Assembly (NCBI GenBank): GCA_024336345.1
Contig: JANFOG010000009.1
Location: 1,798,001 to 1,862,000 of the forward strand
Source: Mariannaea sp. PMI_226
Lineage: Eukaryota > Ascomycota > Sordariomycetes > Hypocreales > Nectriaceae
Reading direction: 5' to 3'
DNA length: 64,000 bases
Shown: positions 55,624 to 64,000 of the stretch, in pieces
Layout: every line of letters begins with the position of its first letter
How positions within the stretch are numbered: the stretch's first letter is position 1
The notes under the pieces: generated by a model
The model's input: only the letters and a program-made list of their open reading frames with translations
Told to the model about the DNA's origin: nothing
The model's database searches: none
Program-made: the position numbers and the translations under genes

Positions 55624-56420
55624 TCAAGATTCCGTTCCAGGAGGCAAAGTGTCAGGAAAGCTCTCGTTCTTGAAGAATTGGTCACATAGCACATCTTGCA
55701 ACTGATGGGCCAGCGAAGAACTCCTCTGCACCTCCGGCTCGTAAGGAGGCTGCAAGTGAAAATTCTTGTCCAAGAAAATGGTGACAGTGTAACAAGACTT
55801 TTGTGTCCTAGATGGCGCTTATTATTGGATCAAACTCATCATCACTCTGCTAGGACCATGTGACGGACTGTCTCCTGGGGATTTTCTAGCGTGCCAAAAC
55901 TTGGAAATCCTAGGCTTTGTCGCAATTCTCCTTGACACCTTGTTTAAGACACTCCCCTGTCTCTTCTTTGGTCTCAATCTTGCCCTTGTCCGGTTCTTAA
56001 GCAGCTGCTGACACTATAGCTTTTTTATCCTCCTGCGTTGCAAGACCTTCCTCCAGCCCACGTTGTCTGTAAGTTTTGCAGACCTGAGAGCGAGACTAGC
56101 GACAATAGCTTTCGCACCGCTCTTCATTTCTTCATTGGGTCGGTCTTCTTGACGTTCTAGTGCACCTTTAGCCGTTCATCGGTCAGGAATGAGGGCATCT
56201 CCATCGGTGTACAACACATAAGTCAGAGGAAATACTCTAATCAAATTTCCACGTCGTCAACTGGATCCCCCATTTATTTGTCCCCGTCTAGTACCTACGT
56301 GCGCCCTCTGTCTCTGTAAGACTCTTCGGTGTAGACATATTGACACTACTATTCTCCTTTTTGTCACATTCTGTCCAGTCAGTTTTGCATATTCTTCAGG
56401 TGTTGCGTGAATATAACAGC
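55624..56420 (-). pseudogene. Decayed gene with one intact-looking last exon
   Basis: At 55809-55624 the minus strand encodes about 61 residues of convincing protein (SCYTVTIFLDKNFHLQPPYE, then LAHQLQDVLCDQFFKNESFP, ending LPPGTES and a stop), preceded by a CTAG acceptor-like site. Upstream, a Lys/Glu/Ala-rich stretch (QEDKKAIVSAAA, EPDKGKIETKEETGECLKQG, NEEMKSGAKAIVASLA) is spread over different frames with several stops. I interpret it as a decayed gene whose last exon is still readable. Family not recognised. Confidence 0.35.
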
Positions 56421-57050
56421 TTCTCATGCAACTTGTTCTGCCCTTTCTCACGAGCTGCCTTTTCCTTCACTAGCAAGAGATTAATCCACTAGAACCATTG
56501 TTCTTTCTAAATGATATGATGATGCCTTCTATGCAATGTTTTGCGGTTGTTTTATAAGGTTTATCACTACAGATGCGAACCAATCAAATTGTGGTAATTT
56601 GTCTCCAACACAGTTTCTGGGACGACATAGTAGTCCACAACAATAGGACGGGCCCATAACATATGGGCAATACGCCAGCAAGATACGCGGCACACATTTA
56701 CGTGCATATATCTGTCAAGGGCAGTTTTGAATCAAGACAACAGACTTGGCTCTAGGGTCAGGAAGATCCCAACTCAGGATCGAAAAAGAAACACAGCTCA
56801 CCTACAAGGTTACCAAGGTTACCTACTCAGAAAGTTCAATGAGGTGTTGCAGCCCATAGAAATATTATAAAATTACTAAGCTAAACATTTAGCCAACAGA
56901 ATGGGCTAGAAGCTTGTATAGATACTTGCGAAATGAACGTATCGAGAAATTTAATTGAGGGTATATCTCGCTGAACGCGACGGAATACCGTTTGGGGCTA
57001 CATTTCCCTCCAGCTGATGAATACAGAGATTTCAATCCTCCAGAAGTGAT

Positions 57051-59072
57051 TTACATCAGAAAAATGAGAAGAGTCGACAACATAATTAATACAATTCCAA
57101 CTCCTGCAGTATTTCTCTCTGCGGTAGAGGTCATTGAACTCGTACTGGATGATGAAGGCGCACTTGTTCCACTGGCGTTGGGGCTACTGGTTGAGCTCGG
57201 AGCGTTTGTCGAATTTGAAGCACATTCCGTCTTGGATGGCCAGGGAATGTTGTAGCTTCCAAGCTCAGCCCAGATGGAATCCCAGAACTCGCACTCTGAG
57301 AAATCAAGGCTGCCGATTTTGAAAGTATCCTGCACAGAGAGGCCATTGGATTCACACTTGTCGAACCTGGGCCAGGACTGGTGCTCTGTCGACGGGTTCT
57401 TATTCACAGCCATAGCCGTCCAAGCTTCCACCAGAGTCTTGCTGATACTTCTCTCTGCTGAGGTAGCGTTTGCGGTACCGTTACCCCAAGGTTGGTTATC
57501 GAGGTTGGCAAAGACGAATGGCAACTCTGAGGTATGGGTAGCTCCAAACTCGCTCGCATATGGTCCTGGGAAAGCCTCGCCATCAATCCATAGCCAAGGA
57601 AACGAAGGGGTGTGGTTAAATCGATATGCATAAGCGGGAGTACCTGCAGCTTCGGCAGATCGAAGTACTCGGTAACTTTGGCAGGTATAGCTAGCCACCG
57701 TATCTATGTGGACCAGAGCACTCATCACTGCCACTTCCGTAGAGCCAGAGCTATTGAACAGAGAGAGCGGGTATGCTTTCTTAATGGTAGACTCCAGCGG
57801 GCCCCATTGGGCGAGGAAGTGGGTGTAATTGGCTTCAGTGAGATTCTCAGATCCCATGAGGGCCGGAAGAACGAACAGTGAAGAGTCCAGTTCGGCTATA
57901 TCAAAATTAGCAAGGCACAAGAATACTTCCGCCAAGGGTCATCATACTGGATCCTGCGATGATGGGGACTTGAGGCCCTCTCTTCAAAGGTTCCTCCTTG
58001 ATGAACTCGCCATCTAGAATAGCCGAGTTCAAGTTGGTAATGTTGGGAATATTGAAGCTATACAAGGCCGAGAGCTCGCCGCCATTTACTACGGGGTCGA
58101 GAAGGGCTGGAGTGGTTATGAACCCTTCGATGAGCTCGTCGATCGATCTGGATTGCAAGCAACCTAACTATGTGAACTGTGAGCGGCTTGCATCGTTCTC
58201 CTTCAGAGGGCAACTCACGTCCTTTGTACCACATTTCAAGGCTTCCGCGTAACTTTCACCTGAGTATTGAGCCAGAGTTTTGGATGTCAACGGCATACCC
58301 CCTCCGGACTGCACAATTGCCGCCGAGATAAGAGATTTGGCTTGCGGGAGGGTTGAGATAGTGAAGGTGTCGTCTCCTCCAGCGCTCTGGCCAAATGCTA
58401 CCACCTTAGATGGATCTCCTCCAAAAGCATCAATATTATCCTTGACCCACGTCAGTGCAGCCAGGTAATCCTGAATCGCCATGTTGCCCTTGATACCGGC
58501 GGCCTCCAATCCGAGGAACCCCAAGGGGCCGAGTCGGTAGTTAAAAGCCACAACAATGGCATCTTGGGCTAGGTTGCAGCCATTGTACAGTTCGTATGTG
58601 AGGGACCCTGCGTAATTGGCCCCTCCGTATGCCCAAACCTTGACAGGCAACGCGGACTTCGCAGTAGCGGTAGCGGGGACGTATACGTCGAGGTACAAGC
58701 TGCCTAAGTTGTCAGATAACATGAAGACTGGATGGTTTTATACAAGGGAAAGACGTAAAAAAAGTTGACTAACCAGTCTTCAGAGGATTTTTGGCCTGTC
58801 ACATCGAGAATTGAAGGGAACTGGATGCAAGTTGGTGGGGGGTTCGTCGCCTTGAGAGATCCGCCCTCATATGAGCCGTTGAATGGCTGTGGAGGCATAA
58901 ACCTCAGTTTACCAACTGGAGGTTGAGCATATGGAATGCCTTGAAAAAGCAGTGTTTTTGAGCCAGCACACTGGCCTCCACGTACTTCGCCAGCGGAGAG
59001 GTGGACGACAGGGCCGGACGAGGCTGCTGAGGCCACGCCAAAGTATGAAGCCAGAAAATGCGACACGCGCAT
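57051..59072 (-). CDS. Type-B carboxylesterase/lipase, probably GPI-anchored
   Basis: Four exons on minus, 59072-58774, 58699-58219, 58167-57948 and 57895-57051, with introns of 74, 51 and 52 nt, give 614 aa. A signal peptide covers about residues 1-17. Family landmarks: FQGIPYAQPPVGKLRF, SEDCLYLDVYVP (rebuilt across intron 1), the oxyanion region YGGANYAGS, the nucleophile Ser in FGQSAGG, a Glu in STELDSSLF (rebuilt across intron 3) and His in HTSELPFVF. The last 60 residues are a Ser/Thr-rich spacer followed by a hydrophobic end (GVGIVLIMLSTLLIFLM), the usual GPI-attachment layout. It would thus be a cell-surface esterase; the ester substrate is unknown. The gene looks intact. Confidence 0.9.
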
Positions 59073-59097
59073 CTTGGGTCAGATAAAATGTGGGAAA

Positions 59098-59113
59098 GAG
59101 AGAGAGAGAGAGA
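59098..59113. repeat. GA dinucleotide tract in the 5' UTR
   Basis: A short GA repeat (CT on the sense strand of the esterase gene) about 30 bases upstream of its ATG. Confidence 0.75.
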
Positions 59114-59165
59114 AAGAAAAAGAACGTATAAGGGATTTCAAAATTTGCACGCCTCTCAGAAACCC

Positions 59166-59173
59166 TTTTTATA
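59166..59173 (-). promoter_or_regulatory. TATA box candidate of the carboxylesterase
   Basis: GATATAAAAA on minus about 95-100 bases before the ATG at 59072. Confidence 0.45.
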
Positions 59174-61340
59174 TCCTCACTAATGCATAATATAACACGA
59201 TGGCTAGGCCTCTCACGCGCTGGCATCTGGGGTCATGCAGTTTTCTTGTACATCGTTCCCCACACTGGTGGTTCCTGAATTGGGAATGTGATTCGAAGGC
59301 AACGCGAAAATAGGCAATTCCTTTCGAGCACCAGAAGCAAATCAGCATAACTCATTTAAAAAGATGGACTGCTGAGTTGCCGTGCAGCCGGCGACTCAGT
59401 TTCAGCCCTATCTAGCGCTTACCTTGCCGCAAAAACTTGCCAGAGCTCTGGGTCGGGTTCGATGCCAATACGATGGAGACCAGCCAAAATTGACTCCATC
59501 CATCCATGCGAAATGACTGAATATTGCATGAAGATTTACTACTCCCTAGTCATTATGGGCGACATGATTTCGACACATGGACTTCATTAGACTATCGTCA
59601 ACTGCATTACATACAGTAGTGTCGCATTCATTATCTTGCTCCTCATCCAGTTATAGTTGAGTTCCGTGATTTTGTTGTTATCAATTGCAACAGTAGTGAC
59701 TTTCAAGCCGAGCGATTTTGAGAATTATCAAGTCCACTGGAAAACCATGTTGTTGTGAAGGTAAGCTTTCCAAACTACAAGAAAAGCAATATTGGTTGGA
59801 GACACTAATAATAAAAAAACGCGAATAACCACGCCAAGGATCCTGGGGTGTCCAGATTTAGTTGACCACAAGTTTGGAAATTACCAAGCTGCAGCCCCTC
59901 GCGTACCCCTTGCAGACAGATCTAGAACCAAGCCAGGTATAACTAACATATACTAGGTTATAGTGAGGGAAGGCACTCCAGACTTGAGCTGAATCAGCTA
60001 ATCATAGTTGAGCTAGGTGATTTGCCCAGTCCCGGACTTTACCATAATTATTATGATAAACTTTCTAGGTAAATACCTAAGCAGAGAAGCAGAACCATAG
60101 GGTGGTAGAGCAGCTAACGCATCAAACTCGGGCCAAACCTTCTGAACCCGATTCTGTTAGGGAGAGTCAAGGGATTACCCACGCGGCCACCGGGCCCATG
60201 CTAGAAATCAACCCCTATTGGGGACTGCGTATTTGGAGGATATTTGAATCAACGTCTCCATTCCCTTGGTGCTTTGCGGTCGACACCCACGTGTGGCAAA
60301 AACGGTGCGGAACTGGGTAACAGGACCATAAGCTCATCTTTGGCATCTCGACCGCGCGTGACTCAGATATTATCTTAAGGAGAAATTACCAAGAGCAAAA
60401 AAATAAAGGACGCAAGGAAAGAAAATAACAAGTCAAACCCCAAGAGCGCACAACGGCGTAATAAAGTACACTTGGTCATCACGTTGCTCTTGGCCTGGCC
60501 AATATACCCCTGGCTCACAAGAACAACATATTACAAGTAGAACTCTTTCCAGCTGCTTCATCGACTTAATTTTGTTTTGACGCCCAGACTCGAGTACAAC
60601 CATAATTATTCCGTGGAGAGCCTGTAATCAAGACGCGCTACTGGAACAGGGGAGCAAGCTGACATAGCATATGAACGCAAATAGATCATATGTGGGTAAA
60701 CACGTATTTTACCCGAATACATAAGTAGAGAAAATACTTTTGTTCCTTTCTGAGTGATTTTGGCTTGGAGATTCCCTGTTTTCAGTTCCTCCTACCGGCC
60801 TACCCTTACCCAGGTCATGATATATGGACAGCGACGTCCAAAATGTTGGGGGTGGAGGCCACCATTTGTGCGAGAGGTTTTATCTATGCATTATGATATG
60901 GTATTAGTTATTTTAGACTTCTGGCTATCCTTTGGACGTAATAGGGATATAAGACCAGAGAAACGAATGCTGTTTCGTCTAAGAGCAAGGTTCGGATATC
61001 ACGTGATGTGAAGTTACTCCTGAAGGTAAGCGAGTCGTAAAATAGCACACCTATAGCAACTCGAACAAGATATCAGCCCAGAAACGTCACGAATTGGGCA
61101 GCGGATGGCTTATTGAGTGGTGTCTGCCTTCTCTGGCTGGATTTGTGTGTTGATGTTAGGTGATGACTTCACTGCATTAAACCTCCGTAGACATCATCAT
61201 TGTAGAGTACACCGCGGATAAGTTCACATCCAGAATCATCTCTATATATCTAACTTAATTAGGGTGTTTAGTATCATTCTAGGTTGAAGAGGCTTGAGTA
61301 TTATCCGTCATGGCAAAGTTGCAGTCACTGGTCCAAGCTT
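59174..61340. other. Gene-poor stretch
   Basis: About 2.2 kb without a supported gene. A tRNA-like remnant near 60105-60202 is discussed among the findings. Other frames are short and featureless. Confidence 0.4.
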
Positions 61341-62814
61341 CTATACAGTTGTCGACACAACCTTGACAGCGGGACCTTCGATCTTCTTTACTTTCCTTCC
61401 CTCCCACCAAGATACTAATCCAGCTAGCAATCCTGTTCCACAGCCCAGTCCAATAAAGCAACCAGTAGCCCAACTCTGGTATGTCCGGGTTAGCACACAT
61501 TTCTAGAAGCTTGGAAATTGGAGTAGATAGGGAAAAAAAAAAGAAGAGCAACGTACAGGTCGATCAATTCGATTATAACTCCACATAAAATAAGAGAGGA
61601 CAACCTGTAGAAAGGTATTAAGAACCATCATCCAGATGGTAAAACCTAGTTTCCAGAGCGCAGTAGGTGGAGCCTTTTCACCGGTGAATGTCGCAGACCG
61701 GACAGGGACCGTGTTTATGTCAGTATCGCTGGATTTCTCAGCGTCGTCAATGGCCCAGGCTGGTGGGCGGAACCAGCCCTTGTTCTGCTCGGAGAGCTTT
61801 TGCATGGAGGGGACATGCTTCCAATAGACGGCGCGGATGAACAGATAGAGGTCGCGGAAACGCCATGGAGCTAGGCCGAAGCCTGTTACACAGAATAGCG
61901 CGTTGAGAATCTGACTGTCAATCTCGAGCCAAATCTTGCGAGCTGAGCTATCAGAGTCGGCACTAGGATGGTTCATCGCGGGGGCAGCCTTGAGAAGCAG
62001 GAAGAAGAGCATAGCCTGAGAAGATTATTAGAATATCTAGAAAAGGAAAAGAACAAAAAAAAAAAAGGCCGAATAAATGCATCGCCTGCAATTGAGAGAT
62101 GACTTACACCCCATGCCTTTTGTTCTCAGTTAGCAAGGTACAGCGATTAGAGTTACCAGGTTCAGTTGCGAAACTTACGACAATGTTGAGACAATAGAGA
62201 GTAATGAGAAAGCCAGCAGGCGTGGTGAAGAACTTCCAGAATGCCCTGAGGCCGTTGAGAATAGTTGGTCCCCATTTTTCCTTTGCATCGCCCTTGTGCC
62301 TTTCATAGAGGCTGCGGCGACGTTGCCGTAGCTGCTGATGCTTTTCTCGTAGATGAAAGTGGTGATGATGATGATGGTGATTATGATGCGCTTGGTCACT
62401 GGACGACGCGACATCTGAAGAGGGTTGCTCCAGTTCCGGCTTTTCAGATATGATAATGGGTTCTCCAGGTACAGCCTTATCGTAGCTGGGCGTCGTAAAA
62501 GCCGGCGCTTGGACGTTGGACCCCACCAGAGTCAGCTCGCCCTCCGTGTCAGGCACGGCGATGCGGGTAGAATGACCCTGAGCGTTGAACTCGATATTGC
62601 TGCCGCCGGATTCGGCGTCGCGGAGCTCAGTCAGGTTCGGAGCCTGGGCGAAAGCAGTGCCAGCAATCTGCCATGCTCCCAGCTGCGGGTTGGCGTTGAT
62701 AATGGACACAGATGCGTTTCTGACGCGGCCAACAAAGCCATTATTGTTATTCATACTGGTGGTGGGGGGGTTTGTTGAGGGGGGGACCGATTGAGGGGGG
62801 GAATGTTCTGCCAT
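61341..62814 (-). CDS. DUF2985 membrane protein
   Basis: Four exons on minus, 62814-62179, a 9-nt microexon 62116-62108, 62015-61557 and 61475-61341, with introns of 62, 92 and 81 nt, give 412 aa. The first 190 residues are hydrophilic and disordered, with a poly-His tract (about residues 143-150) and a basic region. The DUF2985 core begins GLRAFWKFFTTPAGFLITLY, continues LNIV-AWG-AMLFFLLLKAAPAM (AWG comes from the microexon), RKIWLEIDSQILNALFCVTG and GLAPWRFRDLY, and ends after VLSYFMWSYNRIDRP-SWATG with a last helix and a basic tail. Three or four membrane helices are expected. The family is widespread in ascomycetes and has no settled function. Every exon junction is in phase 0. Confidence 0.9.
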
Positions 62815-63916
62815 GATGACTTCGTCCCTTTCTTCTTCTTCTCCCTTTTCTTCTTCCTTTTTCTTCTTCTTCCTCGTCCTTCTCTTCTCCTTCTTTCTCT
62901 ACTGCTTCTGTTCTTTGAGGATTTTTGTTTTTAATAGAGCTGCTTGTTGAAGAGGAAATGACTTGGCTGTCGGGGTGGTTTGACAGTGACGATCTTAATA
63001 AGACCGCGACCGGAACTTTGTCAAAAGGATCGTCGCACCGTTGTTTTCCGACGCGCTTGCAAAAGTCCGACAGTGGATAATTCAAGCCGCAACCGTAAAG
63101 TGGTTTCGCCTGGAATGAGTTAGAGAATTGAGAATTGCCATCCAAAGTTCAAATGGGAAATTTTTTTTTTCTTTCCATCTAATTACCTAGTACCAAGTTC
63201 TTGTGTCCCTGGAACTGGTTGGGCGCGTCAGCAAGAGGGGAATCGAGACGCCGGTCAGCTTTTAATCCGGCACCGGGCCTTGCTTGGGTGAAGCTGGGAT
63301 TGATCACACGGACCAACGCACGACCAGACGACCGAAGTCCAAGACCAAACGAATCCCAATTTTAAGCACCATGTACGAAAATTCCAAGAGCGAATTCCGA
63401 TAAGAAAGGATGGCGCTCTTGATGATCCTCTAGCACAAGAGAGAGAGAAAAGGAGAGGAGAGAAAAAAGGATCCCAGTGGCCCCCAAGGTGGCTCGGCGT
63501 CTTTATTTCTACTGATTCGTCCACCTGGCCTGCATTGACTTGGTGTGAGGCCGCGATGCAACGGCAACTGCACGCCCGCACACAAATTTCTGCTGCATAA
63601 CTCGCTTATCCCCGGTTGTTGGCTGCAATTATATATCTCATTGGTAGCACTATCTCCGCCAGCCACGATTGACAGCTTTTTGGTGTTTTCTGTTCTCCTG
63701 CGAGCATCACCTGACATTTGCTGCAAGATCTCGCTCGTCAATCTAGTCATCTAACTCTAACAGATCTCTATTTCCATCGCTACTTTTCTTTTCTTTTTTT
63801 TTCCCTCTTTTTTTCCCTCTTTTTTTTCCCTCCTTTTTTTTTGTCTTCTTGAATCGCCACCACTGTCTTTCATTTCCGTCTTCATCCGCTCGTCAATTCA
63901 CGACGCCATCCCAGCC
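62815..63916. other. Divergent promoter region
   Basis: It lies between the DUF2985 gene and the partial gene at the right edge. A CT-rich tract at about 62822-62902 (AG-rich in the minus sense) is the likely 5' UTR or promoter of the DUF2985 gene. Several overlapping frames here are low-complexity artefacts. Confidence 0.45.
63780..63842 (+). promoter_or_regulatory. Pyrimidine-rich promoter tract
   Basis: A run of T and CT blocks (TTTTCCCTC repeated) about 75-137 bases before the ATG at 63917. Such tracts just upstream of transcription start are typical of strongly or constitutively expressed genes in filamentous fungi. Confidence 0.5.
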
Positions 63917-64000
63917 ATGGCACTCAATCGCACAAGGTCGAATGGGTTGGGCAACATCACTTTCAACAATGACTCCGACTCGGAGAACTGCACCTCAGGC
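63917..64000 (+). CDS. Partial gene at right edge (first 28 codons)
   Basis: The ATG at 63917 has a strong context (cagccATGg). The frame stays open to the end of the window (MALNRTRSNGLGNITFNNDS and so on), a Ser/Asn-rich start without a signal peptide. Too little is present to name a family. The pyrimidine-rich upstream tract supports a real start. Confidence 0.55.
   Translation, partial: MALNRTRSNGLGNITFNNDSDSENCTSG

Larger units (their letters stand above)
52757..57050. other. Long gene-poor region with coding remnants
   Basis: Over 4 kb without an intact gene. It contains two coding-like remnants on minus, listed separately at 54955-55430 and 55624-56420. No transposon ends were recognised. 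Confidence 0.45.

Noticed and set aside
61279..61551. 90-codon minus frame overlapping the end of the DUF2985 gene
   Set aside because: Shadow frame; splicing at 61556/61475 gives the family C-terminus in a different frame.
62747..63145. 132-codon minus frame rich in Glu/Lys/Arg upstream of the DUF2985 gene
   Set aside because: It is the AG-rich 5' UTR/promoter tract read as protein.

Overview
The window looks like nuclear DNA of a filamentous ascomycete (Pezizomycotina). Evidence for this: many genes are split by short spliceosomal introns (about 49-111 nt, GTRNGT donors, YAG acceptors); there is a Zn2Cys6 regulator, a DUF2985 protein, an AA9 LPMO, an S28 peptidase, a con-10 type protein and a NACHT protein; genes lie on both strands with long intergenic gaps and no operons. 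I cannot name the genus. I found no CRISPR array, rRNA or intact tRNA, and no intact transposon.

Layout. 0-15 kb: a Gly/His-rich small protein, a calpain-like protein whose nucleophilic Cys is replaced by Ser, a three-exon SDR dehydrogenase, a secreted alpha/beta-hydrolase, a DHA1 MFS transporter and a broken TPR gene, separated by gene-poor stretches with eroded coding fragments. 15-24 kb: a large fungal-specific gene broken by two frameshifts, then an S28 serine carboxypeptidase. 26-29 kb: an AA9 LPMO with a GTPI-repeat tail and a LacA/NodL-type sugar O-acetyltransferase. 29.5-35 kb: the most striking part. It holds an intronless 833-residue protein that joins a complete oxygen-sensitive class III (anaerobic) ribonucleotide reductase to its own radical-SAM activase. 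An intronless pyruvate decarboxylase-type ThDP enzyme follows in tandem. 35-45 kb: an ankyrin protein with a hydrophobic tail, a five-exon D-2-hydroxyacid dehydrogenase, a NACHT STAND protein and a secreted glycosylasparaginase. 45-49 kb: a three-exon con-10/KGG-repeat gene (75 aa), a small unknown gene and a gluconokinase. 49.9-53 kb: a six-exon Zn2Cys6 transcription factor (817 aa). 53-57 kb: gene-poor DNA with coding remnants. 57-64 kb: a probably GPI-anchored type-B carboxylesterase, a DUF2985 membrane protein with a 9-nt microexon, and the first 28 codons of a gene that runs off the end.

How the parts may fit: the NrdD-NrdG fusion would make dNTPs without oxygen, the neighbouring decarboxylase would open ethanol-type fermentation, and a D-2-hydroxyacid dehydrogenase lies 4 kb further on. 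This may be a small low-oxygen neighbourhood, but only the first two are adjacent and the link is inference. The LPMO, esterase, S28 peptidase and secreted hydrolase suit a saprotrophic or plant-associated life. All exon joins were deduced by hand from splice motifs, reading frame and family similarity; total lengths come out in frame in every case given.
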